In this document: one piece after another, positions 33,361 to 40,716 of the stretch | How the letters are laid out: every line of letters starts with the position of its first letter | How positions within the stretch are numbered: position 1 is the first letter of the stretch | Origin: JBEKHT01 sp049511715 | GTDB lineage: Bacteria > Chloroflexota > Anaerolineae > Anaerolineales > RBG-16-64-43 | DNA length: 64,000 nucleotides | Direction of reading: 5' to 3' | NCBI GenBank assembly: GCA_049511715.1 | Contig: JBEKXU010000004.1 | Span: forward strand, 62,001 to 126,000 | Program-made: the position numbers and the translations under genes | Notes under the pieces: generated by a model | Databases searched by the model: none | Told to the model about the DNA's origin: nothing | The model's input: only the letters and a program-made list of their open reading frames with translations

Positions 33361-34457
33361 TTTTTTTTTACCGCGCTGGCGAGTTCCTGTTCGGGGGCGT
33401 GAGGCTCGGCTTCCTCTCCGTTCTGCAGCTCGGCGTGAATTTGTTCGATTCGTTCTTCGAGGTTATAGAGACTGACCTCGGCCTGCTGAAAGGGGCCGCG
33501 CCGCAACCGGTGAGGCAGAGCCAGCTCGGCGGCCACAGCAATGTCATGGTCATTGATCGCAGCTCGGTCCTCCAGGGCCGCCTGGGCTCGGGCCGCTTTG
33601 AGGATCACCAAGTCCGCCCGGTGGCCGTCGACCTGCAGAGAGGCCGTGAGGCCGGCGATGGAGAGCAGGTCACGGCTTGAATACGACACCCTCTCCACCA
33701 CCTCCCGCGCTCGCTCAATCTCCTGGGACAACTCGCGTTCTCTGGGCATCCAGTTGGCGCGAAACTCTTCCGGGTCGTCCTCAAAGGATAGGTTGCGCTC
33801 CATGATGCTCACCCGATCGGGCGCCTCGGTGATGCCATGCACGTCGACGCACAGGGCAAAGCGATCCAGGAGTTGCGGCCGCAGGTCGCCCTCCTCCGGG
33901 TTCATGGTTCCAACCAGGATGAACCGGGCCGGGTGTTCAAAGGAGATGCCTTCCCTCTCGACAATGTTCATCCCCATGGCCGCCGAATCGAGCAGGATAT
34001 CGACCACGTGGTCATCCAGGAGATTAACCTCGTCGATGTACAGAAGGCCCCGATTCGCCGCCGCCAGGACGCCCGGTTCGAAGTAGCGCTCCCCTTTCTG
34101 GATGGCTCGCTCTATATCGAGGGTGCCTACCACCCGGTCCTCGGTCGCCGACACGGGCAGGTTGACGAACGAGGTGCGCCTCAAGACAAACGGCAGCGAC
34201 CCGTTTTCCCGGTTGCGTTCGCGGCATTCCGTGCACCAGGTGGTTGGGCGGTCCGGATCGCAACCGAAGCGGCAGTCCTCGACGACTTTGACCTCTGGCA
34301 GCAAGGCCGCCAGAGCACGGGCAGCCGTCGATTTCGCCGTCCCGCGCTCCCCGCGAATTAGCACGCCTCCAATGCGCGGATTCACGGCATTTAGCAGCAG
34401 GGCGCGCTTCATCCGCTCCTGCCCCACAATCGCGGTAAAGGGAAAAATCGCTGGCAT
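33351..34457 (-). CDS. ChlI/BchI-like AAA+ chelatase subunit (zero-frame product)
   Basis: The 368-residue AAA+ ATPase has Walker A GERGTAKS (36-43), a four-cysteine insertion (Cys62, Cys66, Cys75, Cys78), Walker B LLYIDEVNLLDD, and LVGTMNPEEGDLRPQLLDRF with sensor 1 and the arginine finger region. These hexamers power metal insertion into tetrapyrroles. The reading frame ends KKKMS and stop, two codons after an A9 run. The same transcript can continue in the -1 frame into a VWA domain. The start may be ATG 34457 or GTG 34469; a TATAAT box lies only a few bases further upstream, implying a very short leader. Confidence 0.88.
   Translation of the reverse strand: MPAIFPFTAIVGQERMKRALLLNAVNPRIGGVLIRGERGTAKSTAARALAALLPEVKVVEDCRFGCDPDRPTTWCTECRERNRENGSLPFVLRRTSFVNLPVSATEDRVVGTLDIERAIQKGERYFEPGVLAAANRGLLYIDEVNLLDDHVVDILLDSAAMGMNIVEREGISFEHPARFILVGTMNPEEGDLRPQLLDRFALCVDVHGITEAPDRVSIMERNLSFEDDPEEFRANWMPRERELSQEIERAREVVERVSYSSRDLLSIAGLTASLQVDGHRADLVILKAARAQAALEDRAAINDHDIAVAAELALPHRLRRGPFQQAEVSLYNLEERIEQIHAELQNGEEAEPHAPEQELASAVKKKMS
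33360..33366 (-). promoter_or_regulatory. -1 ribosomal frameshift site A AAA AAG in a chelatase gene
   Basis: On the minus strand the zero frame reads GTA AAA AAA AAG ATG AGC TGA. A AAA AAG is among the strongest known bacterial slippery heptamers. A one-base backward slip resumes with GAT GAG CTG, exactly the VWA frame. The zero-frame stop follows after two codons. I saw no strong internal Shine-Dalgarno and only a weak stem-loop nearby. Transcript slippage on the A9 run could give the same result. Confidence 0.8.
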
Positions 34458-34478
34458 GGCAGCATCCACCCGAAAACC

Positions 34479-34484
34479 ATTATA
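34479..34484 (-). promoter_or_regulatory. Candidate -10 box for the chelatase gene
   Basis: TATAAT on the minus strand lies ten bases before the GTG at 34469 and 22 bases before the ATG at 34457. No convincing -35 element is present at normal spacing. Confidence 0.35.
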
Positions 34485-34602
34485 TCTCGCGACCTGGGCC
34501 GGGCGGGGAAAATCTTCCCAGAGGCGGCACGCCCGGTTCCAAGGGTCCTAACGAAAAGAAGACCGGAGGTCCCCCCGCCGAGATCGCCCTGGCGGATCCC
34601 GG

Positions 34603-34631
34603 TTGCCAGGAACTCTCTTCGCTCTTATAAT
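34603..34631 (+). promoter_or_regulatory. Sigma70-type promoter of the S1-domain gene
   Basis: TTGCCA (34603-34608) and a perfect TATAAT (34626-34631) are spaced by 17 bases, about 35 bases before the S1-protein start. Confidence 0.75.
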
Positions 34632-34665
34632 GCTCTTATCTTCATTACCGGAGCAACCGACATTG

Positions 34666-35943
34666 ATGGAATCCAATCCTGAAAAGCTGGACGCCGAAGA
34701 ACCAAAGCCGCAGAACCCGCCATCGGACAACCTCATGGATAGTCTCCTGCAGCAATCGGATGCAGGGGAGCAGCCCAAACGCGGCGAAATCCGCAAGGGC
34801 GTGATTGCGCGTGTCACCTCGGCAGAGATCCTGGTCTCCATCGGAACCAAATCGGAAGGGGTCATCCCGGCCAGAGAGCTCGAACGGCTGGATGCCGAGG
34901 CGCGAGCCGCCCTCCGCGAAGGTCAGGAGATCACCGTCTACGTGGTGAACCCGGAGGATCACGCCGGCAATGTACTTCTCTCCCTCGCGCGCGCCCAGGA
35001 GGAAAATGACTGGCAGCGCGTGGAGGACATGCGCCAGAGTCAGGAAGTCTTCGGCGGAAGGGTGGACGGGTTTAACAAGGGCGGCCTGATCGTCAAGGTC
35101 GGCAACCTGCGTGGTTTTGTGCCCGCCTCCCAGTTCAGCCTCGGCCGCAGACATCGGAGTGAAGGGGAAACGCCCGAACAGAAATGGAGCAAGATGGTCG
35201 CCGAGCCGATCCACGTGAAGGTGATCGAGGTGGACCGCAGCCGGAACCGCTTGATCCTTTCCGAGCGCGCCGCAGCCAAGGAGGCCCGCGAGAGCCAAAA
35301 GGAGCGCTTGCTTAACGAATTGCATGAAGGAGAGGTCCATAGCGGGCATGTCATCAGCCTAGCCAACTTTGGCGCCTTCGTGGACCTGGGAGGCGCCGAT
35401 GGACTCGTCCACCTGTCCGAGATCTCATGGAAGCGCATTAACCACCCCTCCGAAGTGCTCAAGGTCGGGCAGAAGGTGCAGGTCAAGGTGCTGGGCGTGG
35501 ACCGCGAGCGGAAGCGCATCAGCCTCTCGATGAAGGCCCTCGAACAGGATCCCTGGCAGCAGGTGGTCAGTGAGCTCCACGAAGGCCAACTGGTGACCGC
35601 CACGATCACAAAACTGGCCAAATTCGGCGCGTTCGCTCGTCTGGAAGGGCATGAGGAAGTCGAGGGGCTCATCCACCTCACCGAGCTTGCGGACAAGCAT
35701 ATCGAACATCCCCGGGAGGTGATTGAGGAGGGGCAGACGTTGACCTTGCGCGTGGTCAAGGTGGACGCTGAGGGACGTCGCATCGGCTTGAGTTTGAGGC
35801 GGGTGAACTCCCCCGACTACGCGGACTTGGACTGGGAAGCCGCCATGCGCGACCTGGAACCAGGGGGTGCCAAGGAAGAGGTTCCTCCGGAAGAGGAACC
35901 GCCCACCGAGGACGCAGGTCCCGAGGCGGAGGCGGCTCCCTGA
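34666..35943 (+). CDS. S1 RNA-binding domain protein (RpsA-like)
   Basis: The 425-residue protein has four S1 repeats. They begin at about KRGEIRKGVIARVTSAEI, then QEVFGGRVDGFNKGGL, then HSGHVISLANFGAFVDLGGADGLVHLSEISW, then LVTATITKLAKFGAFARL. The third repeat is the most canonical. The tail is acidic and Pro-rich. Proteins of this size act like ribosomal protein S1, binding mRNA leaders, or in RNA metabolism. I start at ATG 34666; the upstream frame to 34603 contains the promoter. A strong terminator follows. Confidence 0.9.
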   Translation: MESNPEKLDAEEPKPQNPPSDNLMDSLLQQSDAGEQPKRGEIRKGVIARVTSAEILVSIGTKSEGVIPARELERLDAEARAALREGQEITVYVVNPEDHAGNVLLSLARAQEENDWQRVEDMRQSQEVFGGRVDGFNKGGLIVKVGNLRGFVPASQFSLGRRHRSEGETPEQKWSKMVAEPIHVKVIEVDRSRNRLILSERAAAKEARESQKERLLNELHEGEVHSGHVISLANFGAFVDLGGADGLVHLSEISWKRINHPSEVLKVGQKVQVKVLGVDRERKRISLSMKALEQDPWQQVVSELHEGQLVTATITKLAKFGAFARLEGHEEVEGLIHLTELADKHIEHPREVIEEGQTLTLRVVKVDAEGRRIGLSLRRVNSPDYADLDWEAAMRDLEPGGAKEEVPPEEEPPTEDAGPEAEAAP

Positions 35944-36014
35944 AAAGGACCCTGACCACCGGCGCGCCCTGCACCCCTTCTCCGGGCTGGGGGCCTCCGC
36001 AAAAGGCAACTCCG

Positions 36015-36044
36015 GGCGCCAGCCAGGCTGGCGCCTTGCTTTTT
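36015..36044 (+). terminator. Intrinsic terminator of the S1-domain gene
   Basis: GGCGCCAG (36015-36022) pairs with CTGGCGCC (36028-36035) around a five-base loop, followed by TTGCTTTTT. It lies about 70 bases after the stop. Confidence 0.85.
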
Positions 36045-36155
36045 CCCTCCCGCGCAACCCGCCTGCCGAATTTGCGTATATTGGATTAGGCCATCCTCCT
36101 GCCCATCCATCAAGGGCATGACCCGGCAGCCAACTTGGCGATGGAGAGATTCCCC

Positions 36156-37010
36156 GTGAGACCTTCCTTCCTGGCAGTGCTAGCGACCTTGGCCGGAGCG
36201 ACCTTGGCCTGTTCCGGGCTGACCTTCAGCGTGCAGCAGGTCCAGACTGGTCCGACCCAGACGCTGACGATCAACGAACCTCTGCCAGCTTCCGGCCAGG
36301 CCGCCTCCGTTACGTTTGAGCTGGGGTCGGGCAGCCTTCACCTATCCGCCGGCGCCTCGGGGCTGGCCGAGGGGAACATTCGCTACAACGTGGCCGATTG
36401 GGCCCCGCAGGTACAGCGCTCCGGCTCCAATCTAACCATCCGGCAGCAGACCTCCACTTCCACCTTTGCCCTCGAAGGGCCGCAAGTTGTGAACGACTGG
36501 GATTTCAGGCTGGGCCCTGTTCCCATGAATCTGACCATTGAGGCAGGAGCCTACCACGGGAACCTCGACCTGACAGGGCTCTTCCTTCGGAACCTGAGTA
36601 TCTCCGACGGCGCAAGCCAGTCCGAAGTCAACTTCGGACAACCCAATCCGGAAACCATGCAACTCTTTAGCTTCCGGACGGGAGCTTCAACCGCCACCTT
36701 GCGGGGCCTAGCCAACGCCAATTTCCAGGAAATGACATTCGACGGAGGGGCAGGCGACTTTACCCTGGACTTCGGAGGAGAACTCCGCCACTCCGCCACA
36801 CTGCGCCTCCGCACCGGGGTGAGCTCCGTCCGCCTTGTGGTCCCGACCGGGCTCAACGTCCTAGTGACCACTCAGAGCGGTCCTTCGAGCGTGCAAACCG
36901 ATGCCGGCTGGCGGGCAAGCGGCTCCACCTATCGTCATGGCGGGACGGGCCCCCTGCTCTCCATCACGATAGAGATGGGCCTAGGCAGTCTTTCGCTCCT
37001 GAGTGACTAG
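36156..37010 (+). CDS. Secreted toast-rack (DUF2154/DUF4097-like) lipoprotein
   Basis: The 284-residue protein has a signal peptide (RPSFLAVLATLAGATLACSG) with a lipobox-like TLAC, then a beta-repeat domain of the toast-rack type with recurring motifs such as ELGSGSLHLSAGASGL, DGGAGDFTLDFGG and EMGLGSLSLLSD. Such domains are found in LiaF/VraT-like envelope-stress proteins. Start GTG 36156 is preceded by GGAGA at good spacing; ATG 36141 is an alternative. It is encoded immediately before an ECF sigma factor, anti-sigma and polymer-forming protein, consistent with envelope sensing. The gene ends in TAG. Confidence 0.8.
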   Translation: MRPSFLAVLATLAGATLACSGLTFSVQQVQTGPTQTLTINEPLPASGQAASVTFELGSGSLHLSAGASGLAEGNIRYNVADWAPQVQRSGSNLTIRQQTSTSTFALEGPQVVNDWDFRLGPVPMNLTIEAGAYHGNLDLTGLFLRNLSISDGASQSEVNFGQPNPETMQLFSFRTGASTATLRGLANANFQEMTFDGGAGDFTLDFGGELRHSATLRLRTGVSSVRLVVPTGLNVLVTTQSGPSSVQTDAGWRASGSTYRHGGTGPLLSITIEMGLGSLSLLSD

Positions 37011-37043
37011 CGCCCCCGGGTTGCAAGCCGGGAGGTCGCGCCT

Positions 37044-37073
37044 AACTTTGCCCCTTTTCCCGAGGGCAAGGTT
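37044..37073 (+). promoter_or_regulatory. Inverted repeat in the sigma-factor leader
   Basis: AACTTTGCCC (37044-37053) and GGGCAAGGTT (37064-37073) pair at nine of ten positions, 18 bases before the sigma-factor start. It could be a hairpin that limits read-through from the lipoprotein gene or an operator. Confidence 0.4.
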
Positions 37074-37090
37074 AAGCCGGAGAAGCCACC

Positions 37091-37687
37091 GTGGTTGAGG
37101 TTCCCCAGGATTGGATTAAGAGGTCCCAGGACGGAGAGGGGGAGTACTTCGACCGCCTAGTCGCAGCCTACCAGGCCCCGGTTTACAACCTATGCCTGCG
37201 CATGCTCGGCAACCCAGGGGAAGCCGAGGATGCAACGCAGGAATCCTTTTGGCGAGCCTATCGCGCGATTCGCCGTTACAACCTGGGACGGCCATTCGGC
37301 ACGTGGCTTCTCGCCATCGCGGCTCATCACTGCATTGACCTGCTCCGCAGCAGAAAGACGGCCCCCACTTCGTTGGAGGCGCTCCAGCCCCAGCAAGAAT
37401 TGCTTGATCCTAGCCCCGGGCCCGAGCTGAGCGCCGAGGCAGCCGAGCGCGAGCGGGCGCTGAGCGCGGCGATGGAGAAGCTAGACCCCGAGGATCGAGC
37501 AGCCTTGATGATGAGGTACTGGTATGACATGTCCTACGAAGAAATGAGCGAGGCCCTCTCCCTGTCAACGGGCGCAGTCAAGAGCCGGCTGCACCGCGCC
37601 CGCCGAACCCTGGCCGACCAGTGGTCGACCCTGCCCGCGAAAGCAGACCCGCAAAGGAGGAAGCCGCATGCCGCACCTGCCTTTTGA
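37091..37687 (+). CDS. ECF-type RNA polymerase sigma factor
   Basis: The 198-residue protein has region 2 (YQAPVYNLCLRMLGNPGEAEDATQESFWRAY) and region 4 (MEKLDPEDRAALMMRYWYDMSYEEMSEAL with the helix-turn-helix TGAVKSRLHRARRTL). It directs RNA polymerase to a small regulon. GTG 37091 has GGAG eight bases upstream. The 3' end overlaps the anti-sigma gene by 20 bases, the usual arrangement. The promoter it recognises cannot be identified here, though autoregulation is common. Confidence 0.92.
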   Translation: MVEVPQDWIKRSQDGEGEYFDRLVAAYQAPVYNLCLRMLGNPGEAEDATQESFWRAYRAIRRYNLGRPFGTWLLAIAAHHCIDLLRSRKTAPTSLEALQPQQELLDPSPGPELSAEAAERERALSAAMEKLDPEDRAALMMRYWYDMSYEEMSEALSLSTGAVKSRLHRARRTLADQWSTLPAKADPQRRKPHAAPAF

Positions 37688-38204
37688 GGATTGGCTTTTC
37701 CCGGAGGAGGCTCTTTCGAAGGAGCAACAGCAGGCTCTCCAGGATCACCTGAGCGAGTGCCCTGGGTGCCGCCAGCTGGCGAGGCTAGGGGACGAATCCC
37801 AGGCCGCGCTGCGCGAGATGGGCGTGGCTCGACCGCCTCGTGATTTCGTGGAGCGCTGGAGCCAAATGCGCCAGCGCCGTGAGGCCCGACAGAAATTGTG
37901 GTCCGCCTGGGTGATCTTGGCGCTGTGCGGGGCTGGAGCCCTGATCCTGTCGGCGATTCTCGCCCTGCAACTGGCGGCCCTGGCGCTCTCGCCGATCCAC
38001 TGGGTCGTGGAGCTCTTCCTTCTGACGACCTCACTGGCCTCCCAGCTGCGCGTGGCGGAAGTGCTCTGGTCCGTTATGCTGCAAGGCGCGAGGGAGTTGG
38101 TCCCGCTGCCCATTTGGGCCGGTCTGGCCGTGAGCTTGGGGTTCCTCTGCGCCCTCTGGGTCTTTGTTCTTCTGCGGATGGATGTGCAAGGAGTCCGAAA
38201 ATGA
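37668..38204 (+). CDS. Anti-sigma factor with zinc-finger (zf-HC2) domain
   Basis: The 178-residue protein carries HLSECPGC near residue 27, the His-x3-Cys-x2-Cys zinc motif of anti-sigma domains. Two to three transmembrane helices follow (WVILALCGAGALILSAIL, HWVVELFLLTTSLA and LPIWAGLAVSLGFLCALWVFVLL). It would hold the sigma factor at the membrane until a signal arrives. It overlaps the sigma gene and its stop overlaps the next start as ATGA, so all three are translationally coupled. Confidence 0.88.
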   Translation: MPHLPFEDWLFPEEALSKEQQQALQDHLSECPGCRQLARLGDESQAALREMGVARPPRDFVERWSQMRQRREARQKLWSAWVILALCGAGALILSAILALQLAALALSPIHWVVELFLLTTSLASQLRVAEVLWSVMLQGARELVPLPIWAGLAVSLGFLCALWVFVLLRMDVQGVRK

Positions 38205-39196
38205 ATCCCTATCTACGGAGTTTGCCGCTTCTTGTCTTAGTCCTGCTGTTCGCCCTGCCCGGCCCCGCGTTGGCCAGCGGAGTGAGGAATGGGAAGGTGG
38301 TTCTGGGCGGCACCTATACCTTGGCGCGCGGGGACACCCTGGACGGCGACCTGATGGTGATCGGAGGGGCGGTGACCCTGGAACCCGAGTCATTGGTGAC
38401 CGGGAATGTGGTGCTCATCGGCGGCACACTCAGCTGCGACGGCCAAATCGTGGGGGACCTGGTCGTGATCGGCGGCATGACGAACCTGGGCGGCGACTCG
38501 GTCGTGCGGGGGGACGCCACCACCCTGGGCGGGATTCTTAATCAGGCGCAGGGGTCCAAGATCTACGGACAAATCCTCGGCGGAAACAATGTCCAGGGCC
38601 CGCTTCAGTTCCCCATCCCGTCATTCCAGTTTCGACCCTTCGGCACTCCCGGCTTCTGGCAACCGGGTCTCACTCCGGTTTTGCAGGCCCTTATGATCGG
38701 CCTGCAGAGTCTTGCCCTGGCCGCCCTAGCAGTTTTGGTCGTGCTGTTCTGGGCTGAGCCGACCCGCCGGGTGGCCCGAGCTGCCGTGGGCCAAGCCCTC
38801 ATAGCCGGCGGGGTGGGACTGCTCACGATCATAGTCGTTCCCGTGCTGCTTCTTTTGCTGGCGATTACCATCTGCCTCATCCCCTTCAGTCTGTTGGGCG
38901 GGCTGGTCCTGGCCGCCGCCTTCGTCTACGGCTGGGTCGCCCTCGGACAGGAGGTGGGCCAGAGACTGGCAGAGGCATTTCATTGGGTTCTGCACCCTGC
39001 AGGCGAGGCCGGAATCGGGACCCTGGTGCTAACCTTGGCAGCCAACTTCATTGGATTGGTGCCCTGCGTGGGCTGGGTCGTTCCTGTCGTGATCGGGTTG
39101 CTTGGGTTGGGCGGCGTGGTGATGACGCGCTTCGGCGCTAGGACCTATCCCCAAGTGGATCGGACAGCCTCGGCGCCGGCCGCCCCTGCTACGTAA
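38201..39196 (+). CDS. Polymer-forming (bactofilin-like) membrane protein
   Basis: The 331-residue protein has a signal peptide (LRSLPLLVLVLLFALPGPALA). A right-handed beta-helix region follows, with repeats DGDLMVIGGAVTL, TGNVVLIGGTL and VGDLVVIGGMTNL, typical of polymer-forming cytoskeletal domains. Four or five transmembrane helices come after. The start codon lies in an ATGA overlap with the anti-sigma gene; a longer open frame back to 37898 is only the shadow of the anti-sigma gene. Co-expression with the sigma system suggests an envelope-stress effector. Confidence 0.85.
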   Translation: MNPYLRSLPLLVLVLLFALPGPALASGVRNGKVVLGGTYTLARGDTLDGDLMVIGGAVTLEPESLVTGNVVLIGGTLSCDGQIVGDLVVIGGMTNLGGDSVVRGDATTLGGILNQAQGSKIYGQILGGNNVQGPLQFPIPSFQFRPFGTPGFWQPGLTPVLQALMIGLQSLALAALAVLVVLFWAEPTRRVARAAVGQALIAGGVGLLTIIVVPVLLLLLAITICLIPFSLLGGLVLAAAFVYGWVALGQEVGQRLAEAFHWVLHPAGEAGIGTLVLTLAANFIGLVPCVGWVVPVVIGLLGLGGVVMTRFGARTYPQVDRTASAPAAPAT

Positions 39197-39232
39197 ACCA
39201 AGCGCGCAACCGGCCACCCCCAGAGACGAAGC

Positions 39233-39274
39233 CCGGCCCGCGGGAGGAAGTGCGCCTCGCGGGCCGGTGCTTTT
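39233..39274. terminator. Intrinsic terminator between convergent operons
   Basis: CCGGCCCGCG (39233-39242) pairs perfectly with CGCGGGCCGG (39258-39267), followed on the plus strand by TGCTTTT. It ends the polymer-forming protein operon and may serve the convergent small gene as well. Confidence 0.85.
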
Positions 39275-39313
39275 CCCGGCGCTCGATACGACCAGAGCCA
39301 GGCTAAGCGATCT

Positions 39314-39505
39314 TCACTCCCATTCCACCAACCGGACAGCAATCGCGGCGGCGCAGGTCGTCGCTAGTAGCAAGAGACCTACCCGGCTCCGGCCCAGGCG
39401 CAAGGAGCGGCAATCAAACGCTACCACCCCGTCCAGGATGGCCCCCAGGACGACCCAGGCGGCCAGCCGGGGATGGGCCTTGGTCCAAGCCTCCAGTTGC
39501 CTCAT
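39314..39505 (-). CDS. Small two-helix membrane protein
   Basis: The 63-residue protein has two hydrophobic segments (LAAWVVLGAILDGVVAF and VGLLLLATTCAAAIAVRLV) separated by a basic loop. Its start overlaps the coaE stop as ATGA, which strongly supports it as a real coupled gene. I do not recognise the family. A role cannot be assigned. Confidence 0.7.
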   Translation of the reverse strand: MRQLEAWTKAHPRLAAWVVLGAILDGVVAFDCRSLRLGRSRVGLLLLATTCAAAIAVRLVEWE

Positions 39506-40641
39506 ATCGGCCTTAGCACGCGGTCTTCGCGCAGACGCTTGAAGAAGAGCTGAGCATCAGGCACATAGGCTTCTCGGGCGGCCTCCTCCCATGCATGGAC
39601 ACCCAGACTGCCCAGAGAGGAAGGCTCGTAACCTGCCCTGCGCCAAACCCGATCTCGAGCCATGCTCCGATCCACATAGATCACAGCCGCCTCACTCTGC
39701 AATTCGGAGGAAGCCGCCTCGACCGCATGCAACAAGAGCGGCAGGCCCCGGTCTGTGGGGAGGGATGGGTCCAGAAGCACCTGGTCCGCGCGGGTGACGA
39801 GGTTGTCCACTTGCCATCCAATGAGGCCGATGATGCTGCCATTCCGCTCCAGAAGGAAGAAGGCCTTCTGCCCAAAAGCGGCCATCACATCCTCCCGGCC
39901 CAAGGGGTGAGGGGGACGGGTCAGGCTGTTGATGAAAGCGGCGATCTGATCGGCATCAGGCGGCTTCCCCCGGCGAACGGCTGCTTCGGCTCGGGGCAGT
40001 GGGGTGGTGACGGCCTCAGGCGCCTGGGGGATTCTCTCCCACGCTTCCTGAACCTGATCCCAGGTGGCTTCGAAAGAACCGTCATTGTGGATGACCACGT
40101 CCGCCCGGTCCAGCTTTTCCCGCTGCGGCGGTTGCGCACTCACGCGGAGGCGCGCCTCGGCTTCACTCTGTCCGCGCTTTTCCCGCAAGCGGACCATCTG
40201 GACCCATTCCGGAACATCAGTCACCCAGATCGCATCGCATTCCTTCGCCAAGCCCGATTCCGAGAGCTTGATCGCCTCGATCACCACCACGTGAGCGTGG
40301 GCACGCTTCACCAACAGGTCCACGGCCTCCCGAACCAGCGGGTGAACAATCTCCTCTAGTTTGGCCAGAAGGGCGGGATTCGAGAAGACCAGCTTGGACA
40401 GCGACTGCCGGTTGATCTCCCCGTTCTCGTCCAGAATCCATTGACCAAAGAGGCGCACAACCTCCGGGTACCCGGGCGCCCCTTTGGAGATGGAGCGGTG
40501 CCCCAGGGCATCTGCGTCGATGCCGTAGGCTCCCAGGTGCTCCAGCATTTTCCGCACGACGCTTTTGCCGGTGGCGATGTTTCCGGTGAGGCCAATAACG
40601 TATTTCTCCGACCAGCGACTCATGGAGGCATTGTCCCGCAT
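39502..40641 (-). CDS. coaE: Dephospho-CoA kinase fused to a GNAT-like C-terminal domain
   Basis: The first 195 residues are dephospho-CoA kinase: P-loop GNIATGKS (20-27), GIDADALGH, a VHPLV segment and a REKRGQSEAEARLR lid. It phosphorylates dephospho-CoA in the last step of CoA synthesis. About 180 further residues follow. The segment from RPPHPLGREDV through FFLLERNGSIIGLIGWQVDNLV to RVWRRAGYEPSS resembles an acetyltransferase (GNAT) fold, although no clear acetyl-CoA loop is visible. Normal CoaE is about 200 residues. A start at ATG 40641 or 40623 is possible; neither has a strong ribosome site. Confidence 0.85.
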   Translation of the reverse strand: MRDNASMSRWSEKYVIGLTGNIATGKSVVRKMLEHLGAYGIDADALGHRSISKGAPGYPEVVRLFGQWILDENGEINRQSLSKLVFSNPALLAKLEEIVHPLVREAVDLLVKRAHAHVVVIEAIKLSESGLAKECDAIWVTDVPEWVQMVRLREKRGQSEAEARLRVSAQPPQREKLDRADVVIHNDGSFEATWDQVQEAWERIPQAPEAVTTPLPRAEAAVRRGKPPDADQIAAFINSLTRPPHPLGREDVMAAFGQKAFFLLERNGSIIGLIGWQVDNLVTRADQVLLDPSLPTDRGLPLLLHAVEAASSELQSEAAVIYVDRSMARDRVWRRAGYEPSSLGSLGVHAWEEAAREAYVPDAQLFFKRLREDRVLRPI

Positions 40642-40716
40642 CAGAATAGGTGGTTAGGCGGAATTGTAGCCGTGGCGGGACGGACTGTCAAAAGAGATGG
40701 GGGCCGCGCTGGCGAT

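Noticed and set aside
37898..38200. N-terminal extension of the polymer-forming protein
   Set aside because: The extra 101 codons are an out-of-frame shadow of the anti-sigma gene; the real start at 38201 has an ATGA overlap and begins a signal peptide.
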